Assembly: GCF_002843315.1 (NCBI RefSeq)
Contig: NZ_MVDD01000007.1
Coordinates: forward strand, 218,538-282,537
Origin: Labilibaculum filiforme
GTDB taxonomy: Bacteria > Bacteroidota > Bacteroidia > Bacteroidales > Marinifilaceae
Length of the DNA stretch: 64,000 nt
Direction: 5' to 3'
Under the pieces are notes generated by a model. The model had not been told where the DNA came from. It saw nothing but the letters and a program-made list of their open reading frames with translations, and made no database searches. A program made the position numbers and the translations under genes. Below are positions 28,501-35,566 of the stretch, piece by piece. Every line of letters begins with the position of its first letter. Position 1 is the first letter of the stretch.

Positions 28501-28990
28501 ACCACCAAAGCGTTTCGATATAACGGTTATCGTAAGTAATATATGGTTCTTCCATATTTACCCAATATCCCATTTTAGTGGTCAAATCTTCCCACTCGCG
28601 AGTATATTTCATTACATTGGTACGACAAGCCAGGTTGTATTCGTCAACCGAGATTTTTGTACCAATATCTTCTTTTGTAATTCCTAATTCTTTCTCAACA
28701 CCAAGTTCTACTGGTAAACCATGAGTATCCCAACCTGCTTTTCGGTTTACTTGAAATCCTTTTAATGTTTTATATCTACAAACAATATCTTTAAGAGCAC
28801 GAGCCATAACATGGTGAATACCCGGCATTCCATTTGCAGAAGGTGGTCCTTCGTAAAAAACAAAAGTTGGATTGCCCTCACGAGTCTCCAAACTCTTCTC
28901 AAATGTGTTATTCTCGTTCCAATCTTTTAGAATATCCTTGTTGACCTGTGATAGATCAAGATTCTTGTACTCTGGGAATTTAGTGCTCAT
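25550..28990 (-). CDS. ileS: Isoleucyl-tRNA synthetase
   Basis: The 1146-residue class I synthetase has the HIGH box as GIHHVMAR after PPSANGMP, an editing domain (about 190-400, with WTTTPWTLPSNTALAVG), the KMSKS loop as KMSKRLGN, and a long helical anticodon-binding C-terminus. Its length puts it in the larger eukaryote-like clade of IleRS that Bacteroidota carry, which often tolerates mupirocin (family knowledge). It charges tRNA-Ile in the cytoplasm and likely leads an operon with the DksA-like gene. Confidence 0.97.
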   Translation of the reverse strand: MSTKFPEYKNLDLSQVNKDILKDWNENNTFEKSLETREGNPTFVFYEGPPSANGMPGIHHVMARALKDIVCRYKTLKGFQVNRKAGWDTHGLPVELGVEKELGITKEDIGTKISVDEYNLACRTNVMKYTREWEDLTTKMGYWVNMEEPYITYDNRYIETLWWLLKQLFEKDLLYKGYTIQPFSPAAGTGLSTHELNQPGCYKDVKDTTAVGMFKVARDAKSEFIYEGIDCDAYFIAWTTTPWTLPSNTALAVGPKIEYVRVRTFNPYTGIPCVVMLAKNLFYNFFDKKYEGLELGEYEVGGKRLTFKKLSEHVGTELEGLRYEPIMPLVKPEGDAFRVILGDFVTTEDGTGIVHIAPTFGADDDRVAKVAGISPLILRDKEGKMQPMVDRTGKFFKIEDLSEEFVKEYVNVEAYKEYAGRFVKNAYDTTLTENDATLDIDIAVALKKDSLAFKVEKHVHNYPHCWRTDKPILYYPLDSWFIETTKVRDRMIELNKTINWKPKSTGEGRFGKWLENLQDWNLSRSRYWGTPLPIWVSEDRAEIKCIGSVAELKAEIEKSIKAGFMTENILADYVEGDNSKENYQKFDLHRPYVDGLILVSETGQKLVRELDLIDVWFDSGAMPYAQQHYPFENKENFDKLFPAQFIAEGVDQTRGWFFTLHAIATMCFDGVAFENIISNGLVLDASGNKMSKRLGNAVDPFTTIEKYGSDPLRWYMITNAQPWDNLKFDLGGVEEVRRKFFGTLYNTYSFFQLYANIDQFTYSEADVAMEDRPEIDRWILSLLNSLIKEVEECYEAYEPTRAGRAIQNFVNENLSNWYVRLCRKRYWGGEYSTDKISAYQTLYRCLETISILASPIAPFYMDQLFKDLNSVTGRFTEESVHLVNFPKYEAEVIDIALEERMDMAQKISSMSLGLRRKVKIRVRQPLSKIIIPILDDSMIPQLEAIKHIVLSEINVKEMEFITDTTGVLVKNIKPNFKTLGPKHGKIMKQIAAVIGKMNQEDIVTFEKEGSYTIVVNDQNISLTPEDVEIVSEDIPGWLVANEGKLTVAMDVNITDELRKEGIAREFINRIQNLRKDSDFEVTDKIKLQIMMHDSINEAVLTHKEYIGSQTLAVSIELVEKLAANEAKAVEIEQGVESFIKIEKVSE

Positions 28991-29309
28991 TTATAGTAAT
29001 ATTTATCTTGAATTCGTAACCGCCAATTTGCATTTGTAGTAATCAATATATAACTAAGTCAGCTACTGATTAACAAGTTTCTATCGGCAATATTCCGACT
29101 AAAATTATCTTAACTGTTCTAAAAAGTTTACAAATATAGAAAAAATACAAGAATTGATGGTTATAGTGTTTGCAGAATCAAGGGACTAAGCTCTATTTAA
29201 TCGGGCATGAATAGTTCCCAATTTTAGGATTTTGCAGATTGCTTCTAATTCGAAATAATTAAATGTATTTAGGTTTTAATTTGAAAGAAATCCATAGGCG
29301 TTTAAAACG
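28991..29309. other. Intergenic region upstream of ileS
   Basis: AT-rich spacer; the ileS promoter should lie here. I looked for a T-box leader and saw none. A small inverted repeat GGCGTTT/AAACGCT at 29293-29308 abuts the end of the next minus-strand gene and may be its terminator. Confidence 0.45.
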
Positions 29310-29525
29310 CTATTTTATAAATGTAAGTTTCTGTTTAATCTTATCTAAAAATTTATATCTTTTATCCAAAAGAAGCAAAACGCTTACAATTACACCTACA
29401 ATTATATTTTTCTCAATTTTAACCCAATCATAAATCCAAAATTCGATAGCTGTTGTAACAATCACAAAAATCATAGAAAAAATTAGTACGAATATGATAT
29501 TTTCTTTTGTATTATTCACTTTCAC
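29310..29525 (-). CDS. Small two-helix membrane protein
   Basis: A 71-residue frame from GTG contains two hydrophobic segments (about 11-32 and 39-52) and a basic C-terminus (LDKRYKFLDKIKQKLTFIK). It has the composition of a real small membrane protein, but there is no recognised family and the start codon is non-standard. Confidence 0.5.
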   Translation of the reverse strand: MKVNNTKENIIFVLIFSMIFVIVTTAIEFWIYDWVKIEKNIIVGVIVSVLLLLDKRYKFLDKIKQKLTFIK

Positions 29526-29693
29526 ATTATGTTAGTTTAACTAGATATATAACAGCTTGATTAAAAAAGAGGGTGACAAAGTAATCCTATAATTTCACAA
29601 ATAACCTCATCGTGCTGTTTGTAATTTTAATGGTAAAGCGTAAATTCACAAAACAAAATATACATTGATACCTTCATTAAACACAAAAACAGC

Positions 29694-30104
29694 ATGACAA
29701 CCATCAAATCGAAATACCTAGGCGATTTACGAACAGAGTGTATTCATTTACAATCGGGAGCAAAAATTTTTACAGATGCCCCAACTGACAATCAGGGGAA
29801 AGGGGAAGCATTTTCGCCAACCGATTTATTAGCAACATCCTTAGGTTCGTGCATTATGACCATTATGGGAATTGTTGCTCGCGACAATAATATTGATATT
29901 ACGGGAACCGAACTCGATATCACAAAAATTATGGCAAGTGATCCAAGAAGAGTAGCAGAAGTAATCGTAGAATTTAACTTTCCGGATAAAAATTATACTG
30001 CAGAAGAAAAACAAATTATTGAAAGTGTAGCAGGAACCAGCCCTGTACCATTAAGCGTTCATTCACAAATGACACAATCCATTAAACTAAACTGGAAGAG
30101 ATAA
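29694..30104 (+). CDS. OsmC family protein
   Basis: The 136-residue protein has the OsmC/Ohr fold blocks: GKGEAFSPTDLLATSLGSCIMTIMGIVA near the middle, and PVPLSVHSQM near the end. Only one of the two peroxidatic cysteines is evident (SLGSC), so thiol peroxidase activity is uncertain. The protein is in the YhfA-like branch by appearance. It is cytoplasmic and may protect against organic hydroperoxides. Confidence 0.85.
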   Translation: MTTIKSKYLGDLRTECIHLQSGAKIFTDAPTDNQGKGEAFSPTDLLATSLGSCIMTIMGIVARDNNIDITGTELDITKIMASDPRRVAEVIVEFNFPDKNYTAEEKQIIESVAGTSPVPLSVHSQMTQSIKLNWKR

Positions 30105-30112
30105 AAGAAAAT

Positions 30113-30285
30113 CAGAACGCAAAGGCGCGCATAGGTACAAAGCTATATTCCCTTAAATTGTGGCTTAGAGGACTTGCGTTACAACATTTATTAACACATT
30201 GAATAAAAGAAAAACAAGCTAAGGCACAAGGGGCAAAAATAAATTCCCTTCATTGCCTCTTAGCGGCTTTGCGTTTCAACTCACA
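30113..30285. repeat. Two REP-like dispersed repeat copies
   Basis: Between OsmC and the SDR gene are two related pieces. One is AACGCAAAGGCGC...TGGCTTAGAGGACTTGCGTT (30117-30181); the second is AAGCTAAGGCACAAGG...CCTCTTAGCGGCTTTGCGTT (30218-30275). Each can fold back on itself through AACGCAAAG/CTTTGCGTT-like arms. Such GCAAAGCCGC elements are scattered between genes in Bacteroidota. Confidence 0.6.
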
Positions 30286-30312
30286 TTCACTCATTAAGAT
30301 ATTCACTAAAGC

Positions 30313-31320
30313 ATGATTTTAGTTACCGGCGGAACAGGTCTTGTAGGCTCGCATTTATTATTTGATTTACTTTCGAAAGGCAATAAAGTTCGTGCGCTGA
30401 AAAGAAAAAGCAGCAATACCGAATTGGTGAGAACTACTTTCGCATTTTACAGCCAAAATGCCGATGAACTATTCGAAGCAATTGAATGGTTCGATGGAGA
30501 TATGTTAGATCCTTTCTCGTTGGAAGATGCTTTAGTTGGAATGAAAGATGTGTACCATTGTGCTGCTTTGGTATCTTTTAAGAAAGAAGATGGGAAAAAT
30601 TTGCAAGATATTAATGTAGAAGGAACCTACAATATAGTAAATGCTTGTTTAGATGCCAACATTCGGAAATTTTGCATGGTGAGTTCTATTGCTGCCTTGG
30701 GTTCGCCCGAGGAAGGAGCAAATACCGTTAGTGAGAAAACACCTTGGATTCCCGAAGAAAAAAGATCGAACTATTCGAGCAGTAAGTTTAAATCGGAATT
30801 GGAAGTTTGGAGAGGCATAGAGGAAGGATTGAATGCCGTAATTGTGAATCCATCTATTATTTTGGGTCCTGGACAATGGGATAAGGGAAGTTCGTTACTA
30901 TTTAAAACGGTTACCAAAGGATTAAAGTACTACACCAAAGGAATTACGGGTTATGTTGATGTTCGTGATGTGAGCCGTTCGATGATAGAATTAATGAGCA
31001 GCGAAATTAGAAATGAGCGTTTTATTCTGAACAGCGAAAACTGCACTTTCGAATTCGTTTTTAAAACTATTGCTAAAAATTTAGGTCTGCCCGGCCCCAC
31101 AAAATATGCAAGCAGAAAAATGACCGAAATTGCTTGGCGATTGGCTTACCTAAAAAAAGTATTTCTGTTTCGTTCGGCAGGTTTCACAAAAGAAAATGCA
31201 AGATCTGCTCATCATATAAAACACTACAACAACCAGAAAATAAAAGAAGCTTTGGGTTTTGAGTTTATTCCTGTTGAGAAAAGTTTTGAGGATACGCTGA
31301 GGCATTATCCTATTAAATAA
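30313..31320 (+). CDS. Extended SDR: NAD-dependent epimerase/dehydratase
   Basis: The 335-residue enzyme opens with the nucleotide-binding GGTGLVGSHL (TGxxGxxG) and has a Ser-Tyr-Lys centre: VSSIAALG and YSSSKFKSE. The LVNPSIILGPG-like block (VIVNPSIILGPGQWD) is typical of the dihydroflavonol-reductase/3-beta-HSD-like branch of extended SDRs. The substrate is unknown. It stands alone between repeats and a long spacer. Confidence 0.85.
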   Translation: MILVTGGTGLVGSHLLFDLLSKGNKVRALKRKSSNTELVRTTFAFYSQNADELFEAIEWFDGDMLDPFSLEDALVGMKDVYHCAALVSFKKEDGKNLQDINVEGTYNIVNACLDANIRKFCMVSSIAALGSPEEGANTVSEKTPWIPEEKRSNYSSSKFKSELEVWRGIEEGLNAVIVNPSIILGPGQWDKGSSLLFKTVTKGLKYYTKGITGYVDVRDVSRSMIELMSSEIRNERFILNSENCTFEFVFKTIAKNLGLPGPTKYASRKMTEIAWRLAYLKKVFLFRSAGFTKENARSAHHIKHYNNQKIKEALGFEFIPVEKSFEDTLRHYPIK

Positions 31321-31571
31321 AAAAGATAAATTAAAAACCCATATAACCAGAAGAGTTCAAATAGTTACATCGATCGAGGATTAACAATTACAAATTTAGT
31401 ACAATTACCATTCCCAAAACACCTGCTTAGCTCGCATATAATGATTAATAGTACTTATCCTTAGTTTTGTCTGGTTCCTGATTTTTGTTGGAATTTCAAA
31501 TGGAGCCTACCATTTGTTAGTCCATTTTTACAAATCTTCTAAAAAGCATAATCACACCAAATTATAAGAAC
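31321..31571. other. Intergenic region, no gene seen
   Basis: Between the SDR gene and the terminator at 31572 there is plain AT-rich spacer; no open frame, RNA or repeat stands out. Confidence 0.45.
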
Positions 31572-31602
31572 TAAAAAAAGCCAGATCAACTGATCTGACT
31601 TT
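31572..31602 (-). terminator. Intrinsic terminator of the DM13 gene
   Basis: On the minus strand AGTCAGATC / GATCTGGCT forms a 9-base stem (one G-T pair), followed by seven T. It lies 27 bases past the DM13 lipoprotein stop. Confidence 0.8.
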
Positions 31603-31628
31603 ACTGTTTTTAATTGTATTCACTAAAT

Positions 31629-32045
31629 TTATGGTAACACGGCATGTCCGAAGCTTACTTTAAAGTCGACACACCAAACAATTACATATTTTAAACTTTC
31701 TAAATCGGTTCCTGTAGGAATACTGTACTGATAATCTCCTTCGAGACCTTTCAAATCGCCTAAAGAAACGTAGGTTTTTGCTGTTAAATCGGTTGCTAAA
31801 TAAAGTTCTAACAGAGGACCATCGTCCGATTTAAAATTAGTTAAAGATAGTGTTGTTCCATCTTCGCTAATACTTGCTGTACCCGATGTTGGATGCGCAT
31901 CGGAAACAAAATTAGATGTAGTTCCTTCTTCCTCCATCATTTCTTCTGATTTTTTCGGAAGTTCATCCATTTCCTCTAACCTATCTCCACTACTTGAACA
32001 GGCTGTAAACAAAAGTAGTGCTATATATAAATACCAATTTTTCAT
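31629..32045 (-). CDS. DM13-domain lipoprotein
   Basis: The 138-residue product has a lipobox FTAC (Cys16), an acidic linker (about 20-45) and a DM13 domain. DM13 features are GTASISEDGTTLSLTNFKSDDGPLLELYLA, the central YVSLGDLKGLEGDYQYSIP, and VIVWCVDFKVSFGHAVL with a single conserved Cys. DM13 domains are proposed to take part in electron transfer or redox sensing; here the protein is predicted to face the periplasm or surface. Confidence 0.8.
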   Translation of the reverse strand: MKNWYLYIALLLFTACSSSGDRLEEMDELPKKSEEMMEEEGTTSNFVSDAHPTSGTASISEDGTTLSLTNFKSDDGPLLELYLATDLTAKTYVSLGDLKGLEGDYQYSIPTGTDLESLKYVIVWCVDFKVSFGHAVLP

Positions 32046-32157
32046 TTTAAAAACTTAAAGTAAATCATCTAATTAAGCTGTCTTCTTCAGTAAAAGATCT
32101 CAAGGTCTTAATTTAATGATTATCGCCGAACTTTACAAGTATTAGTTTGGTATTGTA

Positions 32158-32472
32158 CTATTTACTGGCTCCCAATAGTTGAATTATCTCCCTAAGCATT
32201 TTATTTTCCCGTTGCAATTCATCCAATTGAGGATCGATAGGATTATTAATATTTATTTCATCAGCTAAAACTTTAAAAAAATTCAATTGCAGTGCTTCAC
32301 AAACTTCCCAAAGGCGATCGATTTGCATGCTTGGTCGTTTTAGAATATGATACATTGAGTTTAAACCAATGTTCATTTTTTGCGCCAGTTCGGGAGCGTT
32401 TAATCCTTGTCGTTTCATTTCGAAACTAATAAGTTCATTAATAGCAACTGAGTTTTTAATTTTTCGTCTCAT
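32158..32472 (-). CDS. XRE-type helix-turn-helix regulator
   Basis: ATG at 32472 gives 104 residues. A helix-turn-helix (about 11-62) reads INELISFEMKRQGLNAPELAQKMNIGLNSMYHILKRPSMQIDRLW, the XRE pattern. A short coiled coil (LDELQRENKMLREIIQLLG) at the C-terminus could mediate dimerisation. Similar small HTH proteins are found singly in Bacteroidota chromosomes. The 21-bp repeat array starts about 100 bases upstream and could lie in its control region. Confidence 0.75.
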   Translation of the reverse strand: MRRKIKNSVAINELISFEMKRQGLNAPELAQKMNIGLNSMYHILKRPSMQIDRLWEVCEALQLNFFKVLADEININNPIDPQLDELQRENKMLREIIQLLGASK

Positions 32473-32574
32473 AATGATTCTTTTATAATTAGCTTGGCAA
32501 CACATTATTCTTGTTGTGAGAGTAATAAAGCTAACAATAATTAGCGGTGATTGCTATATTTTAGTATCCAATTA

Positions 32575-32700
32575 TTATTTGTAGGTGCTAAAATGTTACT
32601 TGAGATAACAAGAATATTATTTGCAGGTGTTTGAATTTTAATTGAAGGTGTTTACTTATTATTTGAAATGTTTAGATTCTTATTATTTGGTACTATTTTA
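32575..32700. repeat. Imperfect 21-bp tandem repeat array
   Basis: Six units of exactly 21 bases follow one another, each starting TTA: TTATTTGTAGGTGCTAAAATG is shown by unit 1, with units 3, 4 and 5 keeping TTATTTG or TTAATTG and an AGGTGTTT or AATGTTT core. Unit 2 and the last unit are more diverged. The period is a multiple of three but the frame is closed by stops, so it is not coding. Confidence 0.7.
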
Positions 32701-32806
32701 TTAAGCTTTTAGGATACATTACCATTTATTTAAAAAATAATTATAAAATGGGGAGTGAAAATGTTTTGTGCCATGTTAAAACTGGGGATTGGGTTAGGGA
32801 TTGTAG

Positions 32807-32856
32807 TGGAAAGCCCGCAAGGAGGAACGACTGAGGACTTGGAATGGAAAGCCCGC
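32807..32856. repeat. Direct repeat of TGGAAAGCCCGC, dispersed element piece
   Basis: TGGAAAGCCCGC occurs at 32807 and 32845, 38 bases apart, within a GC-rich patch (GAGGAACGACTGAGGACTTGG between them) that contrasts with its AT-rich surroundings. Related AAAGCCCG patches are found after many genes in Bacteroidota. Short open frames across it on both strands are not protein-like. Confidence 0.55.
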
Positions 32857-32890
32857 CACGCAGGGGAACCCCAGAATGAATTTTTATGGA

Positions 32891-32926
32891 AAAAAGAAAA
32901 GCCATTCCAGATAAATGGAATGGCCT
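32891..32926 (-). terminator. Intrinsic terminator of metK
   Basis: Stem GCCATTCCA / TGGAATGGC with a 6-base loop. On the minus strand it lies 20 bases after the metK stop and runs into a T-rich stretch (CTTTTCTTTTTT). Confidence 0.85.
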
Positions 32927-32946
32927 TGTATTTGTTTTTAGTCGAA

Positions 32947-34203
32947 TTATAGCTTGAAAGCTTCTTTCACTTTCTCGATATAATCTAGTTTTTCCCAAGT
33001 AAACAGCTCTACCTCAAGCTCAACACCATCGAAATACGGAGATTCGAATTTTTTTACTACGGTACGAGGGGTGCGCCCCATGTGGCCATAAGCTGCTGTT
33101 TCTTCGTAAATTGGATTCCGCAATTTTAAACGTTGCTCGATGGCGGCAGGACGAAGATCGAATAATTCGGTAATTTTCTCGGCAATTTGTCCATCGCTAA
33201 TGCTTAAGTTCGATTTGCCATAAGTATTTACAAAAATACCTACTGGTTCGGCAACACCAATTGCATACGAAAGTTGTACCAATAGTTCCTCGGCCACGCC
33301 TGCAGCAACTAAATTTTTGGCAATATGACGAGCGGCATAAGCTGCGGAACGATCTACTTTCGATGGATCTTTTCCTGAAAATGCTCCTCCACCATGGGCG
33401 CCTTTTCCGCCGTATGTATCTACAATTATTTTACGACCAGTAAGGCCTGTATCGCCGTGAGGTCCGCCAATTACGAATTTTCCTGTTGGATTTACGTGCA
33501 AAATAAAATCCTCGTCGAACATTGCTTGAACGCGCTCTGGTAATTGTTTAATTACCCGTGGAATTAAGATATTACGAACGTCTTTCTTAATTTTTGCAAG
33601 CATTAACTCATCGTTAGGGCCAAAATCATCGTGCTGGGTAGAAACTACGATGGTATGTACTCTTTCGATAGTATCATCGTCGGCATACTGAATGGTAACC
33701 TGCGATTTTGAATCGGGACGAAGGTAGGTCATTTCTCTTCCTTCGCGGCGAATAGCTGCCAATTCAATTAGCAAACGATGCGAAAGTTCGAGTGCCAAAG
33801 GCATGTAATCGTCTGTTTCTTTGCAAGCATAACCGAACATCATTCCCTGATCGCCGGCACCCTGTGTCATTGGGTCTTCCCGATCGACACCGCGATTAAT
33901 ATCGGCCGATTGTTCGTGAATTGCCGATAATACACCACATGATGTACCATCGAACTGGTAGGCACTTTTGGTATAACCAATACGGTTTATTACCTCGCGA
34001 GCCACCTCTTGCGTATCGATATAGGTTAAGGTTTTTACTTCGCCGGCAAGAAATACCTGTCCGGTAGTAACTAAGGTTTCACAAGCAACTTTCGAATTAG
34101 GGTCGAAAGCTAAAAACTTATCTAATAAAGCATCTGAAATTTGATCAGCGACTTTATCTGGATGTCCTTCAGAAACTGATTCTGATGTGAATAAATATCC
34201 CAT
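32947..34203 (-). CDS. metK: S-adenosylmethionine synthetase
   Basis: The 418-residue enzyme begins [23 protein letters not shown] and carries [12 protein letters not shown], the ATP-loop [20 protein letters not shown], and [22 protein letters not shown]. These are the signature blocks of MetK, which makes SAM from methionine and ATP in the cytoplasm. It is preceded by a probable SAM-II riboswitch, so its expression is likely lowered by its own product. Confidence 0.97.
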   Translation of the reverse strand: MGYLFTSESVSEGHPDKVADQISDALLDKFLAFDPNSKVACETLVTTGQVFLAGEVKTLTYIDTQEVAREVINRIGYTKSAYQFDGTSCGVLSAIHEQSADINRGVDREDPMTQGAGDQGMMFGYACKETDDYMPLALELSHRLLIELAAIRREGREMTYLRPDSKSQVTIQYADDDTIERVHTIVVSTQHDDFGPNDELMLAKIKKDVRNILIPRVIKQLPERVQAMFDEDFILHVNPTGKFVIGGPHGDTGLTGRKIIVDTYGGKGAHGGGAFSGKDPSKVDRSAAYAARHIAKNLVAAGVAEELLVQLSYAIGVAEPVGIFVNTYGKSNLSISDGQIAEKITELFDLRPAAIEQRLKLRNPIYEETAAYGHMGRTPRTVVKKFESPYFDGVELEVELFTWEKLDYIEKVKEAFKL

Positions 34204-34354
34204 AATATTTTAATAAAATTAGTTGTGATGTCGGGCTTAGGAATTGAATTCCTAAAATCGACAAGCAATGTTGTTTAAAATCATTAACTAAATAATGATG
34301 TACACGATACGGGAAAGTAATGGTTGGTTGTCTATATGCAGAAAAGCACATAGT

Positions 34355-34412
34355 TCACCATTTAGCATTTTTTTCCGTGGTTGCAAGCAGCCAAATCTTT
34401 CCACTTAATTCG
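34355..34412 (-). ncRNA. Probable SAM-II riboswitch upstream of metK
   Basis: Read on the minus strand the leader contains, in order, AAGTGG, GATTTG, TTGCAA directly joined to CCAC, an A-rich stretch and ATGCTAAA. GTGG and CCAC form the first stem, and the GATTTG loop and TTGCAA-to-GCTAAA elements match the conserved parts of the SAM-II (metA-type) aptamer, known in Alphaproteobacteria and Bacteroidota. It lies about 155 bases before the metK start, leaving room for a hairpin (TATGTGC...GCATATA at about 34333-34352) as expression platform. The motif was recognised by eye. Confidence 0.7.
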
Positions 34413-34534
34413 GTGCAAAGGAAAGTATTATTTCGGAAAGAAACAAAACTAAAGTCTTGCTTTTGCAACATTTAATCAATTACAGCACTTGAAAAACAAG
34501 GACTTCCGCGCCAATAAAGAGCTGTTAGTCTTAA

Positions 34535-35434
34535 TTAAACAGTGAGTTCGTGAAAAATGTCTTCTAAATTTTGGGCTTTGGATTTCATCTCTAAAATCAC
34601 CAGATTTTTTGCAACGGCAAATTCGAAGATACTTTTTCGGATGTCCTTTTTCGAAACAAAGGTAAATCGTTTACTACCAAGCTCAATCAATTGAACCACA
34701 TCATTAAGTTGCTGTAATAGTTCGATAGAAACTTCGGATGCAAACTCTACTTCGACCATTGGAGACGATTTCACGGCGCTAAGGAAATCGATCTTTCGAT
34801 CGGCTGCTAATTTCCCTTTATTTACAATAAGAACTCGCTGGCAACAAGCTTCCACTTCCTGCATAATATGAGTCGATAGCATCACCGTTTTTTCCCTGCC
34901 GATATTTATAATCAATTTTCTAATTTCTAATAATTGATTCGGGTCCAATCCTGTGGTTGGCTCATCCAATATTAATACTTTCGGGTCATGAATTAACGCC
35001 TGAGCAATTCCAACTCGTTGTCGATATCCTTTCGAAAGGGAAGCAATTTTTTTATTCTGTTCGTCCCCTAATCCTGTAAGGTCAATTATTTCGGCAATTC
35101 GTTTTGCCTTCCTATTTCCTAATTTATAAATAGATGCAACATGATTAAGGTATTCTTTCACATACATCTCCAAATACAATGGATTGTGCTCGGGCAGATA
35201 ACCAATTTGTTTTCTAATTTCGAGAGAATCCTTACTAACATCTAGTGCGTTTACCTCTACTAAACCCGAAGTTTGTGGAATATAACCAGTAATAATTTTC
35301 ATCATAGTTGATTTTCCTGCTCCATTTGGGCCTAAAAATCCTACAATTTCGCCTTGATTGATTTCAAAACTCAAATTATCCAAGGCTTTCTGTTTTCCGT
35401 ATATCTTACTTACTTCCTGAACTTTGATCGACAT
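34535..35434 (-). CDS. gldA: ABC transporter ATP-binding protein, GldA type
   Basis: The 299-residue ATPase has Walker A GPNGAGKS (about 36-43), the Q-loop region YLPEHNPLYLEM, signature LSKGYRQR, Walker B VLILDEP and the switch His in LSTHIMQE. The YLPEHNPLY segment and the C-terminal domain ending QNLEDIFHELT match the gliding motility ATPase GldA. GldF/GldG partners are not in the window, so the gene may act elsewhere or be a housekeeping exporter; GldA homologues also occur in non-gliding Bacteroidota. Confidence 0.8.
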   Translation of the reverse strand: MSIKVQEVSKIYGKQKALDNLSFEINQGEIVGFLGPNGAGKSTMMKIITGYIPQTSGLVEVNALDVSKDSLEIRKQIGYLPEHNPLYLEMYVKEYLNHVASIYKLGNRKAKRIAEIIDLTGLGDEQNKKIASLSKGYRQRVGIAQALIHDPKVLILDEPTTGLDPNQLLEIRKLIINIGREKTVMLSTHIMQEVEACCQRVLIVNKGKLAADRKIDFLSAVKSSPMVEVEFASEVSIELLQQLNDVVQLIELGSKRFTFVSKKDIRKSIFEFAVAKNLVILEMKSKAQNLEDIFHELTV

Positions 35435-35534
35435 TGAAATGTATTTTTAACTAGTAATCTGAGGCTGAATTTAATCATTCTTCTGCTCTTTTTAATGGAA
35501 ACTGATAATTCGTAATTAATAATTCATAATTAGC

Positions 35535-35542
35535 TACCTTTG
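35535..35542 (+). promoter_or_regulatory. Candidate -7 promoter box of ispG
   Basis: TACCTTTG matches TAnnTTTG and lies 25 bases before the ispG ATG. A -33 box is not obvious. Confidence 0.4.
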
Positions 35543-35566
35543 TATATCAATATTAAAACCTAAACA

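Noticed and set aside
28991..29309. T-box leader upstream of ileS
   Set aside because: No T-box sequence or specifier stem was seen, and T-boxes are not expected in Bacteroidota.
32741..32998. Open frames on both strands around 32.75-33.0 kb
   Set aside because: They cover the GC-rich dispersed repeat, the metK terminator and the metK end, with no protein character.
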